Source of the DNA: Streptomyces sp. NRRL S-1022
GTDB lineage: Bacteria; Actinomycetota; Actinomycetes; Streptomycetales; Streptomycetaceae
DNA length: 64,000 nt
Reading direction: 5' to 3'
Assembly (NCBI RefSeq): GCF_000720135.1
Contig: NZ_JOIU01000013.1
Span: 62,001-126,000, forward strand
Positions 56,989 through 64,000 of the stretch are shown in pieces. The notes beneath the pieces are model-generated. The model had not been told where the DNA came from. It saw only the letters and a program-made list of their open reading frames with translations, and ran no database searches. A program made the translations under genes and the position numbers. The first letter of the stretch is position 1; every line of letters starts with the position of its first letter.

Positions 56989-59328
56989 TCACCGACCCAG
57001 GCGCCCGCGCACCATGCCGACGAGCGAGTTGAGTTCCTCGATGCGCATCCTGCGCGCGGCGACGAAGAAGACGCCGAACAGGACCACACCGCCGACGACC
57101 AGCGCGGCGAACGAGCCGATCACGCCCTGGCCGAGGGTGTGCCCGATGCCGTAGCAGGCCGCGCCGCTCAGCAGGGCCGCCGGCACCGAGGCGATCCCCA
57201 GCCGCGCGTACGTCCGCAGCACCCGGGACCCGTCCAGGTCACCGCCGAGCCGCTTGCGCAGCCGGCGCCAGGCGACACCCACACCGATGGCGTAGGCGAG
57301 ACCGTAGGCGGCGGCCATGCCGACGACCGCCCAGCGCGCCGGCAGCAGGAAGTAGCACAGCGCCGCGGCACCCGCGTTGACCGCGGCCACGATGACCGTG
57401 TTGTAGAACGGCGTGCGGGTGTCCTCGTAGGCGTAGAAGGCACGCAGCACGACGTACTGCACGGAGTACGGGATCAGGCCTAGGGCGAAGGCCATCAGCA
57501 TGTAGCCCATGTTGGTGGCCGAGCCGGTGCCGGCGGAGCCGAAGACCAGGGTGCACATCGGGATACCGAGCGAGATGAACCCGAAGGCGATGGGCACGAT
57601 GGCGACCGCGGTGGTGCGCAGGCCCTGCGAGATGTCGTCACGGACGGCTCCCGAGTCCCCCTCCGAGGCCGAGCGGGAGATCCGCGGCAGCAGGGCGGCC
57701 ATCAGGGAAACGGTGATGATGGCCTGCGGCAGACCCCAGATCAGCTGGGCATTGGCGTAGGCGGCGAAGCTGGTGCCCGCGACGCCGGAGTCCTTGCCCG
57801 CGGCGATGGACAGCTGGGTCACCACCAGGGCGCCCGCCTGGTTGGCGAGGACGAACAGCACCGTCCACTTGGCGAGCATCGCGGCCTTGCCCAGACCGTG
57901 GCCCCGCCAGTCGAAGCGCAGCCTGATCCGGAAGCCGGTCTCGCGCAGGTAGGGGATCATCGCCAGCGCCTGGACGACCAGGCCGAGCAGCACACCGACA
58001 CCGAGCAGGCGCTGGCCCTCCGGCGGGATGGTCTCGACCTTCATGTGCGAGTTCGAGGCGGTGCCGTAGACCCAGATGAACATGCCGAGCGTCACGATGA
58101 TGACGATGTTGTTCAGGACCGGGGTCCACATCATCGCGCCGAACTTGCCGCGCGCGTTCAGGATCTGACCCATCACCACGTGGACGCCCATGAAGAAGAT
58201 CGAGGGCAGGAAGTACCGGGTGAAGGTGACCGCGACCTCGTTCGCGGCCGGATTGTTGGCCACGGGGTTGGCCAGCGCCCGCACCAGCAGGGGCGCGCCG
58301 AGCATCGCGAGCCCGGTCAGCGCGGCCAGGGCCACCATGACGAGGGTCAGCAGCCGGTTGGCGAAGGCTTCGCCGCCGTCCTCGTCCTCCTTCATGGAGC
58401 GCACCAACTGCGGCACGAACACGGAGTTCAGGCCGCCGCCGACGGTGAGGATGTAGATCATGGTCGGCAGCTGGTAGGCCACCTGGAAGGAGTCGGCGAG
58501 GAAGCCCAGGCCCAGCGCGGCGGCGATCAGCGCGGAGCGGACGAAGCCGGTGAGGCGGGAGACCATCGTGCCCGCCGCCATGACCGCGCTGGACTTCAGC
58601 AGCCCGGTGGCCCGCCCGCCCTTCTTGGCGGGAGCGGCAGCGGCGGCGGAGGCGTCCGGTTCGACGGCCGCGGCCGGACCGGCGGGGTCCGGAGCGCCGG
58701 CCGGTGCGGGCACCGCGGACTGCGCCGGGTATCCGGTCCCGGCGTACGGGTGGCCCTGCTGCGGGCTCCGACCGTGCTGCTGGGGGTACTGGCCGGGACC
58801 GACGCCGGCGCCGGGCGCGGCGGCCGGCCCGGGGACGGCCGGGGGATCCATGGGCGCGTGCCCGCCGCCCTGCTGCTGGTCCTTGAAGAGATGCGCGAAG
58901 GCGTCCGGCTCGTGGTACTCCTCGCCGGAGTGCGAGACCAGGTCGTCCACGCCGACGAACTGGGTCGTGCGCGGGTCTTCGCCGTAGGGCAGGTACTGGG
59001 TGGCGCTCCCCGGCTCCGGCGCCGGGGTCTGCGCCCACACGTTCGGGTCGGGGGCGTAGGGCGACTGGGCCGGCGGGGCGTACAGCGGCTGCTGCTGGTC
59101 ATACGGCCCCGGGGGAGGCGGCGGGTGCGCGGCGCGGTCGTACAGCGCCTCGGCGACCGGGTCCTGGGCGGACAGGTCGTGCGCCCGGTAGGGGTCCTGC
59201 TCGTAGGCGTCCTGGAGATACATGTCCGCCGCGTGCTGCGGCGGCACCTGGCCGGGCTCGGGCGGCGGCTCGGGGTAGCCCGAGCCGGCCGCGCCCTGAC
59301 CGCGGTCACCGTCGTACGGCGCGTTCAT
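56989..59328 (-). CDS. murJ: Lipid II flippase MurJ (MviN)
   Basis: 779 residues from ATG 59328 behind GAGGTGGGG. The first about 240 residues are a disordered Pro/Gln/Tyr/Gly-rich cytoplasmic region. About 14 transmembrane helices follow: GLLKSSAVMAAGTMVSRLTGFVRSALIAAALG, DSFQVAYQLPTMIYILTVGGGLNSVFVPQLV, RYFLPSIFFMGVHVVMGQILNARGKFGAMMW and others, including the conserved Arg residues of the central cavity. It moves lipid II to the outer face for wall synthesis. The long tail is typical of actinobacterial MviN, but the pseudokinase domain is a separate gene here. Confidence 0.95.
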   Translation of the reverse strand: MNAPYDGDRGQGAAGSGYPEPPPEPGQVPPQHAADMYLQDAYEQDPYRAHDLSAQDPVAEALYDRAAHPPPPPGPYDQQQPLYAPPAQSPYAPDPNVWAQTPAPEPGSATQYLPYGEDPRTTQFVGVDDLVSHSGEEYHEPDAFAHLFKDQQQGGGHAPMDPPAVPGPAAAPGAGVGPGQYPQQHGRSPQQGHPYAGTGYPAQSAVPAPAGAPDPAGPAAAVEPDASAAAAAPAKKGGRATGLLKSSAVMAAGTMVSRLTGFVRSALIAAALGLGFLADSFQVAYQLPTMIYILTVGGGLNSVFVPQLVRSMKEDEDGGEAFANRLLTLVMVALAALTGLAMLGAPLLVRALANPVANNPAANEVAVTFTRYFLPSIFFMGVHVVMGQILNARGKFGAMMWTPVLNNIVIIVTLGMFIWVYGTASNSHMKVETIPPEGQRLLGVGVLLGLVVQALAMIPYLRETGFRIRLRFDWRGHGLGKAAMLAKWTVLFVLANQAGALVVTQLSIAAGKDSGVAGTSFAAYANAQLIWGLPQAIITVSLMAALLPRISRSASEGDSGAVRDDISQGLRTTAVAIVPIAFGFISLGIPMCTLVFGSAGTGSATNMGYMLMAFALGLIPYSVQYVVLRAFYAYEDTRTPFYNTVIVAAVNAGAAALCYFLLPARWAVVGMAAAYGLAYAIGVGVAWRRLRKRLGGDLDGSRVLRTYARLGIASVPAALLSGAACYGIGHTLGQGVIGSFAALVVGGVVLFGVFFVAARRMRIEELNSLVGMVRGRLGR

Positions 59329-59373
59329 GCTTACCCCACCTCATCGTCCCGGGCCCACCGGCCACGACATCGC

Positions 59374-61746
59374 TCAACGGTCCACTCTCTCACCCGTCCC
59401 GGACGGGTCGGCGCTTTCCGGTGCGGTGTCCGGCGCAGGGTCACTCGGGTGCTCCGGGTCGTCTGCTCCGGAGGCGGAGCCGGACTCTCCGGTGAGACGG
59501 TCCCCGGGTGCCTCGGGGTTCCCGGGCTCGTCAGCGCCCTCCTCCGCCGGGCCGGGGCCGTCCTCCTCGGCCTGCCGGGCGGCGGCGCGCTTGCGCTGGG
59601 TGTACATCCGGAATCCGGCGAGCACCAGGAGCAGGACGCCACCGCCGATGACCAGCATCACGGTGGGCGTGACCTCGGTGACCTTCACATCGAAGCTGAC
59701 GGCGTCGCCGTAGGGCTGGCCGTCCTCGGTGAACAGCTGGGCGAGGACCGTCACCCGGCCGTTGGCGTTGGCCGAGGTGGTGAACTTCACCGACTGGCTG
59801 TGCCCGCCGGAGATCTCCACGGGCTGCTCGTCGTAGGCCTTGCCGCCGATCTCCAGACGGGTCGGCTGGGTCGAGGTGAGGCGCAGCACCAGGTGGCCGA
59901 CGGGCTGGACGAGGTTGTTCTGGACGGTCACCGGGATGGTGGCACTGCGGCCCGAGAGCTTGGTCTCCGACTTGTCGATCAGCTTGACCTGCTCGGCCAG
60001 GTCGTCGACCCAGTCCTCCACGCCGTCGCGGTAACCGTCCGCCGCATCGCTGCGGCCGCGCCAGGACGCCGACATCTCGCGGTTTATGGCCCGGCCGAAC
60101 GGCGTGACCACGCGGGACTGGTTGGTGAGGACCACCCGGAACCGGTCGAGCTTGTCCTGGGTGCGGGCGATCTGCTGGAAGGCCGTCCCCCGCAGCTCCT
60201 GGCGGCGCAGCGAGGAGGGGTAGGCGGACCGCGAAGGGATGCGCGTGGTGGCGCCCGGGTCGGGCTTGTCCTTGGCCGTGGCGGTGAGGTCCTGCGGCTG
60301 GGACCAGGTGCCGCCCTGGAGCGCCTTCAGCGCCGTCGCCATCGCCTGCGCCTGGCTCGCCGTGGGCATGCGCTGCGGGGCGACGACGATGCTGCGCTGC
60401 TTGTCCGTCTGCGCGTTCAGCTCCAGGCTCTGGGCCAGGAACCGCTGGACGGCCAGGGTGGCCGAGCCCGCCTTCGTCAGGTCGTCCTCGAACGCCGTGG
60501 ACAGCCGGGCGTCGGCGACCACCGCCGTGGTGCCGCCGCCGACCGGGCGGGCGGCGGACGGCGTGTACGTCAGCCCGGCGGTCTCCTGGAGGCTGTCGCT
60601 GCGGGCGATCACCCGGTCGGCGCCGGCGGAGGTCGCGACCTTCATGATCGACGGGTCCACGGCGCCGTCCACCGGCCAGGCGAAATCGGTGCTCGGCGTG
60701 ACGTGGAGCACCGTCTTGACGGTGATCGCGGCGACGTCGCTGGCGTCCTTGAGGTGGCTGAGCGAGCCGGTGACGCTGGTACCGCGGTGCGCCAGGGACG
60801 CCAGGTCGGGATCACCGAACGGCAGCGCGACGACCTCCTTGCCGGCCACCGCCTTCTGCAGGCCGGCCAGCCACTGCTTGGCGGCCGCCTGGTTCTCCCG
60901 TGAGCCGGGCGTGCTGGTGCCGTCGGGGTCCTGGAGCCGGTAGTTGCCGGCGGCCATGGCGTCGACCGAGGCCAGCAGGTCCGGGTCGATCACCCAGGTG
61001 ACGTCCAGGTCCTTGCCCAGCTCCACCATGCGGGTCAGCCGGCCGCCGGGGCCCAGCTCCTTGGCCAGGTCGTCGTCGAGGAACTCCGGCGTCTGCGCTT
61101 CGCCCGCGCCTGTCTTGGCGGTCATGTGGACCGTGGAGATCAGCGGCCACAGGAACGTCGTCTTCGTCCTGGTGTCGGCGTCCGACGACTGCCACGGCAG
61201 GAAGGTCCGCTGGATGCCGAGCACCTGGTCCCAGGGCTGGGCGGAGGTCTGACCGGAGAGCGCGACCCCGAACTCGTAGACCCCGTCGTCACCGAGGTCG
61301 AGCTTGTCCACCGGGACGGAGATGGTGAAGTGCTCGGCGACGCCCGGGGGCAGCTTGTCGAAGTTCTCCTCGTACTTGTCACCGACGTCGGTGCCGGTGC
61401 TGCCCTGCGTCTCGTCGGAGTGCCGGGCGACGGAGTCGATGGCCGAGCGCGTGGTCAGCGGGGGGCCCACCCGCAGCCCCACATGGGCGTCGGTGACGGT
61501 CTGCTTGCCGTTGTTGGTCACCGTGCCGGACACGGTCAGCGTGTCGCCGTCCGTGGGGGCATTGGGGCTGAGCGAGTCCAGGGAGACGGACACCGTGTCG
61601 GAGGAGGCGGCCTGGGCGGGCCCGGCCGCGGGCAGCTGGAGCAGGCCGGCCAGCAGTGGCGCCCCACAGAGCAGTGCTCCGGCGCGCCGCAGCCACCGGC
61701 GGGCAGGTGAGGCACTGGTCCTCTGGAAGTCAGCCGCCTCGGCCAC
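59374..61746 (-). CDS. DUF6049 secreted membrane-anchored protein
   Basis: 790 residues from GTG 61746 with GAGGGACGGG upstream. A signal peptide (about 15-47, RRAGALLCGAPLLAGLLQLPAAGPAQAA) is followed by a large outside part of beta-sandwich domains: TVSVSLDSLSPNAPTDGDTLTVSGTVTNNGKQTVTDAHVGL at the N-terminus and QNNLVQPVGHLVLRLTSTQPTRLEIGG nearer the end. The middle has DVTWVIDPDLLASVDAMAAGNY and ALPFGDPDLASLAHRG, reminiscent of a polysaccharide-hydrolase-like barrel. One transmembrane helix (about 690-712) and a Glu/Pro/Asp-rich tail end it. It lies 45 bp upstream of murJ, so a wall role is likely. The mechanism is unknown. Confidence 0.85.
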   Translation of the reverse strand: MAEAADFQRTSASPARRWLRRAGALLCGAPLLAGLLQLPAAGPAQAASSDTVSVSLDSLSPNAPTDGDTLTVSGTVTNNGKQTVTDAHVGLRVGPPLTTRSAIDSVARHSDETQGSTGTDVGDKYEENFDKLPPGVAEHFTISVPVDKLDLGDDGVYEFGVALSGQTSAQPWDQVLGIQRTFLPWQSSDADTRTKTTFLWPLISTVHMTAKTGAGEAQTPEFLDDDLAKELGPGGRLTRMVELGKDLDVTWVIDPDLLASVDAMAAGNYRLQDPDGTSTPGSRENQAAAKQWLAGLQKAVAGKEVVALPFGDPDLASLAHRGTSVTGSLSHLKDASDVAAITVKTVLHVTPSTDFAWPVDGAVDPSIMKVATSAGADRVIARSDSLQETAGLTYTPSAARPVGGGTTAVVADARLSTAFEDDLTKAGSATLAVQRFLAQSLELNAQTDKQRSIVVAPQRMPTASQAQAMATALKALQGGTWSQPQDLTATAKDKPDPGATTRIPSRSAYPSSLRRQELRGTAFQQIARTQDKLDRFRVVLTNQSRVVTPFGRAINREMSASWRGRSDAADGYRDGVEDWVDDLAEQVKLIDKSETKLSGRSATIPVTVQNNLVQPVGHLVLRLTSTQPTRLEIGGKAYDEQPVEISGGHSQSVKFTTSANANGRVTVLAQLFTEDGQPYGDAVSFDVKVTEVTPTVMLVIGGGVLLLVLAGFRMYTQRKRAAARQAEEDGPGPAEEGADEPGNPEAPGDRLTGESGSASGADDPEHPSDPAPDTAPESADPSGTGERVDR

Positions 61747-62003
61747 GCGCTCGCCCGTCCCTCGTCGTCGTCAGTGGTCGTCGGAATGTGCGTCCACGCA
61801 TGGTAACGATGCGCGCTGAACGGAAGTGCCGCGGTCTCCGCCACAAGATCGAAGGACAGCCGTGGCCCGTCCTCTATATCCAGTATCGAGGGGAGAGCGC
61901 CCTTACGCCGCAAGAGCAGTGCTTGCAGCGGGTATGCCGGGAGGTGTTCGCACCGCTCAATGGGGGCGCCCTCGGCCGCGCGGGGCACGTACCCTCTTCT
62001 GTT

Positions 62004-63446
62004 GTGCCGAACCCCAACGAAGACACTCCCTCCGCCCTGAGTCAGGCGCAGCAGCGCGCGGTCGCCGAGCTGCTGCGGGTGGCCCCCGTCGCCGACGATC
62101 TCGCCCGCCGCTTCCAGCAGGCCGGCTTCTCGCTCGCCCTCGTCGGCGGATCGGTCCGCGACGCGCTGCTCGGCCGGCTCGGCAACGACCTGGACTTCAC
62201 CACCGACGCCCGCCCCGAGGACGTACTGAAGATCGTCCGGCCATGGGCGGACGCCGTCTGGGAGGTGGGAATCGCCTTCGGCACGGTCGGCGCGCACAAG
62301 GACGGCTACCAGATCGAGATCACCACCTACCGGTCGGAGGCGTACGACCGCACCTCCCGCAAGCCGGAGGTGTCCTACGGCGACTCCATCGAGGAGGACC
62401 TGGTCCGCCGCGACTTCACGGTCAACGCGATGGCCGTGGCACTGCCGGAGAAGGAGTTCATCGACCCGCACGGGGGTCTGGAGGACCTCGCGGCACGCGT
62501 GCTGCGCACACCGGGCACGCCCGAGGCGTCGTTCTCGGACGACCCCCTGCGCATGATGCGAGCCGCCCGGTTCGCCGCCCAGCTGGACTTCACGGTCGCC
62601 CCCGAGGTCGTCACCGCCATGACGGAGATGGCCGGGCGCCTCGACATCGTCTCGGCGGAGCGGGTCCGGGACGAGCTGAACAAGCTCATCCTCTCCGCAC
62701 ACCCGCGCAAGGGCCTGACGCTGCTCGTCGACACCGGGCTCGCCGGGCATGTGCTGCCCGAGCTGCCGGCGCTGCGCCTGGAGAGCGACGAGCACCACCG
62801 GCACAAGGACGTCTACGAGCACACGCTGATCGTCCTGGAGCAGGCGATCGAGCTGGAGCAGGACGGCCCGGACCTCACTCTCCGCCTGGCCGCGCTCCTG
62901 CACGACATCGGCAAGCCGCGCACCCGCCGGTTCGAGAAGGACGGCCGGGTCTCCTTCCACCACCACGAGGTGGTCGGCGCCAAGATGACCAAGAAGCGCA
63001 TGACCGCGCTGAAGTACTCCAACGAGCTGGTGAAGGATGTCTCGCGGCTGGTCGAGCTCCATCTGCGCTTCCATGGCTACGGCACCGGGGAGTGGACGGA
63101 CTCGGCGGTCCGCCGGTATGTGCGTGACGCCGGCCCGCTGCTGGACCGCCTGCACAAGCTGACCCGCTCCGACTGCACCACGCGCAACAAGCGGAAGGCG
63201 GCCGCGCTGTCCCGGGCCTACGACGGTCTGGAGGAGCGCATCGCCCAGCTCCAGGAGCAGGAGGAGCTGGACGCGATCCGTCCCGACCTGGACGGCAACC
63301 AGATCATGGAGATCCTCGGTGTCGGCCCTGGTCCGGCCATCGGTCAGGCGTACAAGCACATGCTGGAGCTGCGCCTGGAGAACGGACCGATGGAGCACGA
63401 TGCCGCGGTCGCGGCTCTCAAGGAGTGGTGGGCCGCACAGGACTGA
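62004..63446 (+). CDS. pcnA: CCA tRNA nucleotidyltransferase / poly(A) polymerase family
   Basis: 480 residues from GTG 62004. TACCCT ends 7 bases before the GTG and there is no Shine-Dalgarno site, so a leaderless mRNA is likely. The nucleotidyltransferase core shows ALVGGSVRDALLGR and NDLDFTTDA (catalytic DxD), VGIAFGTVG, DLVRRDFTVNAMAV, DPHGGLEDL and DDPLRMMRAARFAAQL. An HD-like domain follows (VYEHTLIVLEQ, LAALLHDIGKPRT, FHHHEVVGA). It adds or repairs the tRNA 3' CCA, needed by the Leu and Ala tRNAs here, and related enzymes polyadenylate RNA. Divergent from the DUF6049-murJ operon. Confidence 0.95.
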   Translation: MPNPNEDTPSALSQAQQRAVAELLRVAPVADDLARRFQQAGFSLALVGGSVRDALLGRLGNDLDFTTDARPEDVLKIVRPWADAVWEVGIAFGTVGAHKDGYQIEITTYRSEAYDRTSRKPEVSYGDSIEEDLVRRDFTVNAMAVALPEKEFIDPHGGLEDLAARVLRTPGTPEASFSDDPLRMMRAARFAAQLDFTVAPEVVTAMTEMAGRLDIVSAERVRDELNKLILSAHPRKGLTLLVDTGLAGHVLPELPALRLESDEHHRHKDVYEHTLIVLEQAIELEQDGPDLTLRLAALLHDIGKPRTRRFEKDGRVSFHHHEVVGAKMTKKRMTALKYSNELVKDVSRLVELHLRFHGYGTGEWTDSAVRRYVRDAGPLLDRLHKLTRSDCTTRNKRKAAALSRAYDGLEERIAQLQEQEELDAIRPDLDGNQIMEILGVGPGPAIGQAYKHMLELRLENGPMEHDAAVAALKEWWAAQD

Positions 63447-63462
63447 GTGAGTCCCGGGCGAT

Positions 63463-63476
63463 GTTTCACGTGAAAC
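63463..63476. promoter_or_regulatory. parS: parS site 5
   Basis: A perfect GTTTCACGTGAAAC, 17 bp after the pcnA stop and 46 bp from parS site 6 (start to start). The pair lies between convergent pcnA and the MFS gene. Confidence 0.97.
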
Positions 63477-63499
63477 AGCCGTCCGGAACGACGGAACCG

Positions 63500-63531
63500 A
63501 GGGGCGACGTTTCACGTGAAACATCGCCCCT
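63500..63531. terminator. Convergent terminator whose core is a parS site
   Basis: AGGGGCGA (63500-63507) pairs with TCGCCCCT (63524-63531). With one C-A mismatch the stem continues into the parS palindrome at 63509-63522. The whole 32 bp is one near-perfect palindrome between converging genes, so it can act both as ParB site and hairpin. Confidence 0.7.
63509..63522. promoter_or_regulatory. parS: parS site 6 (inside a hairpin)
   Basis: A perfect GTTTCACGTGAAAC forming the centre of the 32-bp palindrome at 63500-63531, 18 bp beyond the MFS gene's stop codon. Confidence 0.97.
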
Positions 63532-63540
63532 CCCGCTGTC

Positions 63541-64000
63541 TTACCGGTACGGGACGTCCTGCCGGCGCAGGGAGCGAGTCAGTCCGGCGGCGATCACGCC
63601 GTAGACGACGGCGACGACCACCACGAGCACCGCCGAACGGCCGTCCGGAGGGAGCATCACCGCCGCCACCCCGGCCGCGCCGACGAACGCGACATTGAAG
63701 AGCACGTCGTACACGGAGAAGATCCGGCCGCGGAAGCCGTCCTCCACGCGGGCCTGGACGAGGGTGTCCGTGGCGATCTTGGCGCCCTGGGTGATCAGGC
63801 CCAGGACGAATGCCGCGACCATGAGCGGACCGGTGGCGAACGGAAGGCCCAGGGCCGGTTCCAGCACCAGGGCCGCCGCGGAACACACCACGATCCAGCG
63901 GCCGGGACCGAGCCGGCCAACCGCCCAGGGCGTCACCACCGCCGCCGCGAAGAATCCCGCGCCGGACAGCGCCAGCGCCACGCCCAGCAGCCGCAGCCCT
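63541..64000 (-). CDS. MFS transporter, C-terminal part (cut by window end)
   Basis: About 152 codons are visible; the start lies beyond the window. Four or five hydrophobic helices are present: LSGAGFFAAAVVTPWAVGRLG, WIVVCSAAALVLEPALGL, LMVAAFVLGLITQGAKIATDTLVQARVEDGFRGRIFSVYDVLFNVAFVGAAGVAAVML and SAVLVVVVAVVYGVIAAGL. The segment ATDTLVQARVEDGFRGRIFSVYDVLFN is typical of the enterobactin/macrolide-exporter-like (EntS/MefA) branch of the major facilitator superfamily. Substrate is unknown. It is convergent with pcnA across two parS sites. Confidence 0.8.
   Translation of the reverse strand, partial: GLRLLGVALALSGAGFFAAAVVTPWAVGRLGPGRWIVVCSAAALVLEPALGLPFATGPLMVAAFVLGLITQGAKIATDTLVQARVEDGFRGRIFSVYDVLFNVAFVGAAGVAAVMLPPDGRSAVLVVVVAVVYGVIAAGLTRSLRRQDVPYR

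Noticed and set aside
57898..60903. A 1001-codon plus-strand frame
   Set aside because: Antisense to murJ and the DUF6049 gene; composition is that of a shadow frame.

Overview
The window is about 64 kb of very GC-rich DNA (roughly 70% by eye). It carries the chromosomal replication-origin region of an actinomycete, almost certainly a Streptomyces. The evidence is the gene order dnaA-oriC-dnaN-gnd-recF-dciA-gyrB-gyrA on one side and rpmH-rnpA-yidD-yidC-jag-rsmG-parA-parB on the other, crgA, paired SrtE-type sortases, a DnaA protein with a very long domain II, many GTG and TTG starts, and perfect parS sites (GTTTCACGTGAAAC).

Layout. (1) 1-3730: the end of an acyl-CoA dehydrogenase, a rhodanese, a J-like coiled-coil protein and a DUF2252 protein. 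(2) 3734-12509: tRNA-Leu(CAG), then the signalling and cell-wall cluster fhaA, fhaB, PP2C phosphatase, rodA/ftsW-like, pbpA and pknB. (3) 12573-16831, minus strand: a DUF881 protein, a class E sortase, a 53-residue membrane protein too short for usual ORF cut-offs, pabA, and two more class E sortases, most of them overlapping. (4) 16984-20176: crgA, a cluster of four DnaA boxes, a rhomboid protease, a cyclophilin, a DUF5324 protein and tRNA-Ala(TGC). (5) 20359-31694: an accessory block between tRNA-Ala and tRNA-Ile(GAT). It holds an HTH protein, a tail-anchored Ser/Thr kinase, a secreted membrane-anchored protein, a DLW-39 peptide, a small secreted protein, a GT2 enzyme, a ferredoxin, an unknown protein and a 1347-residue STAND NTPase with 14 WD40 repeats. 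(6) 31806-41544, minus strand: DUF3566, gyrA, gyrB, dciA-like, recF, gnd, dnaN. (7) 41545-42598: oriC with about twenty DnaA-box-like 9-mers. (8) 42599-50966: dnaA (minus), and rpmH to parB (plus). (9) 51290-64000: a GNAT protein, trxA and trxB, an anti-sigma/ECF sigma pair (RsmA/SigM type), a pseudokinase beside murJ, a DUF6049 secreted protein, the CCA-adding enzyme, and the end of an MFS transporter.

How it fits together. Replication initiation (dnaA, oriC, dnaN), topology (gyrAB), repair (recF) and segregation (parAB and six perfect parS sites) are packed around the origin. Division and wall growth are represented on one side by crgA, rodA, pbpA, pknB and fhaAB and on the other by murJ with its pseudokinase. 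DnaA boxes recur at oriC, at the dnaA/rpmH promoters, before parA and between crgA and the rhomboid gene, which suggests DnaA acts at several places here.

Most of the window is conserved core chromosome. I found no insertion sequence, prophage or CRISPR array. The least ordinary parts are the STAND/WD40 gene and its neighbours between two tRNA genes, the outlying DnaA-box clusters, and parS sites fused to or touching transcription terminators. I do not see a clear undescribed multi-gene system.
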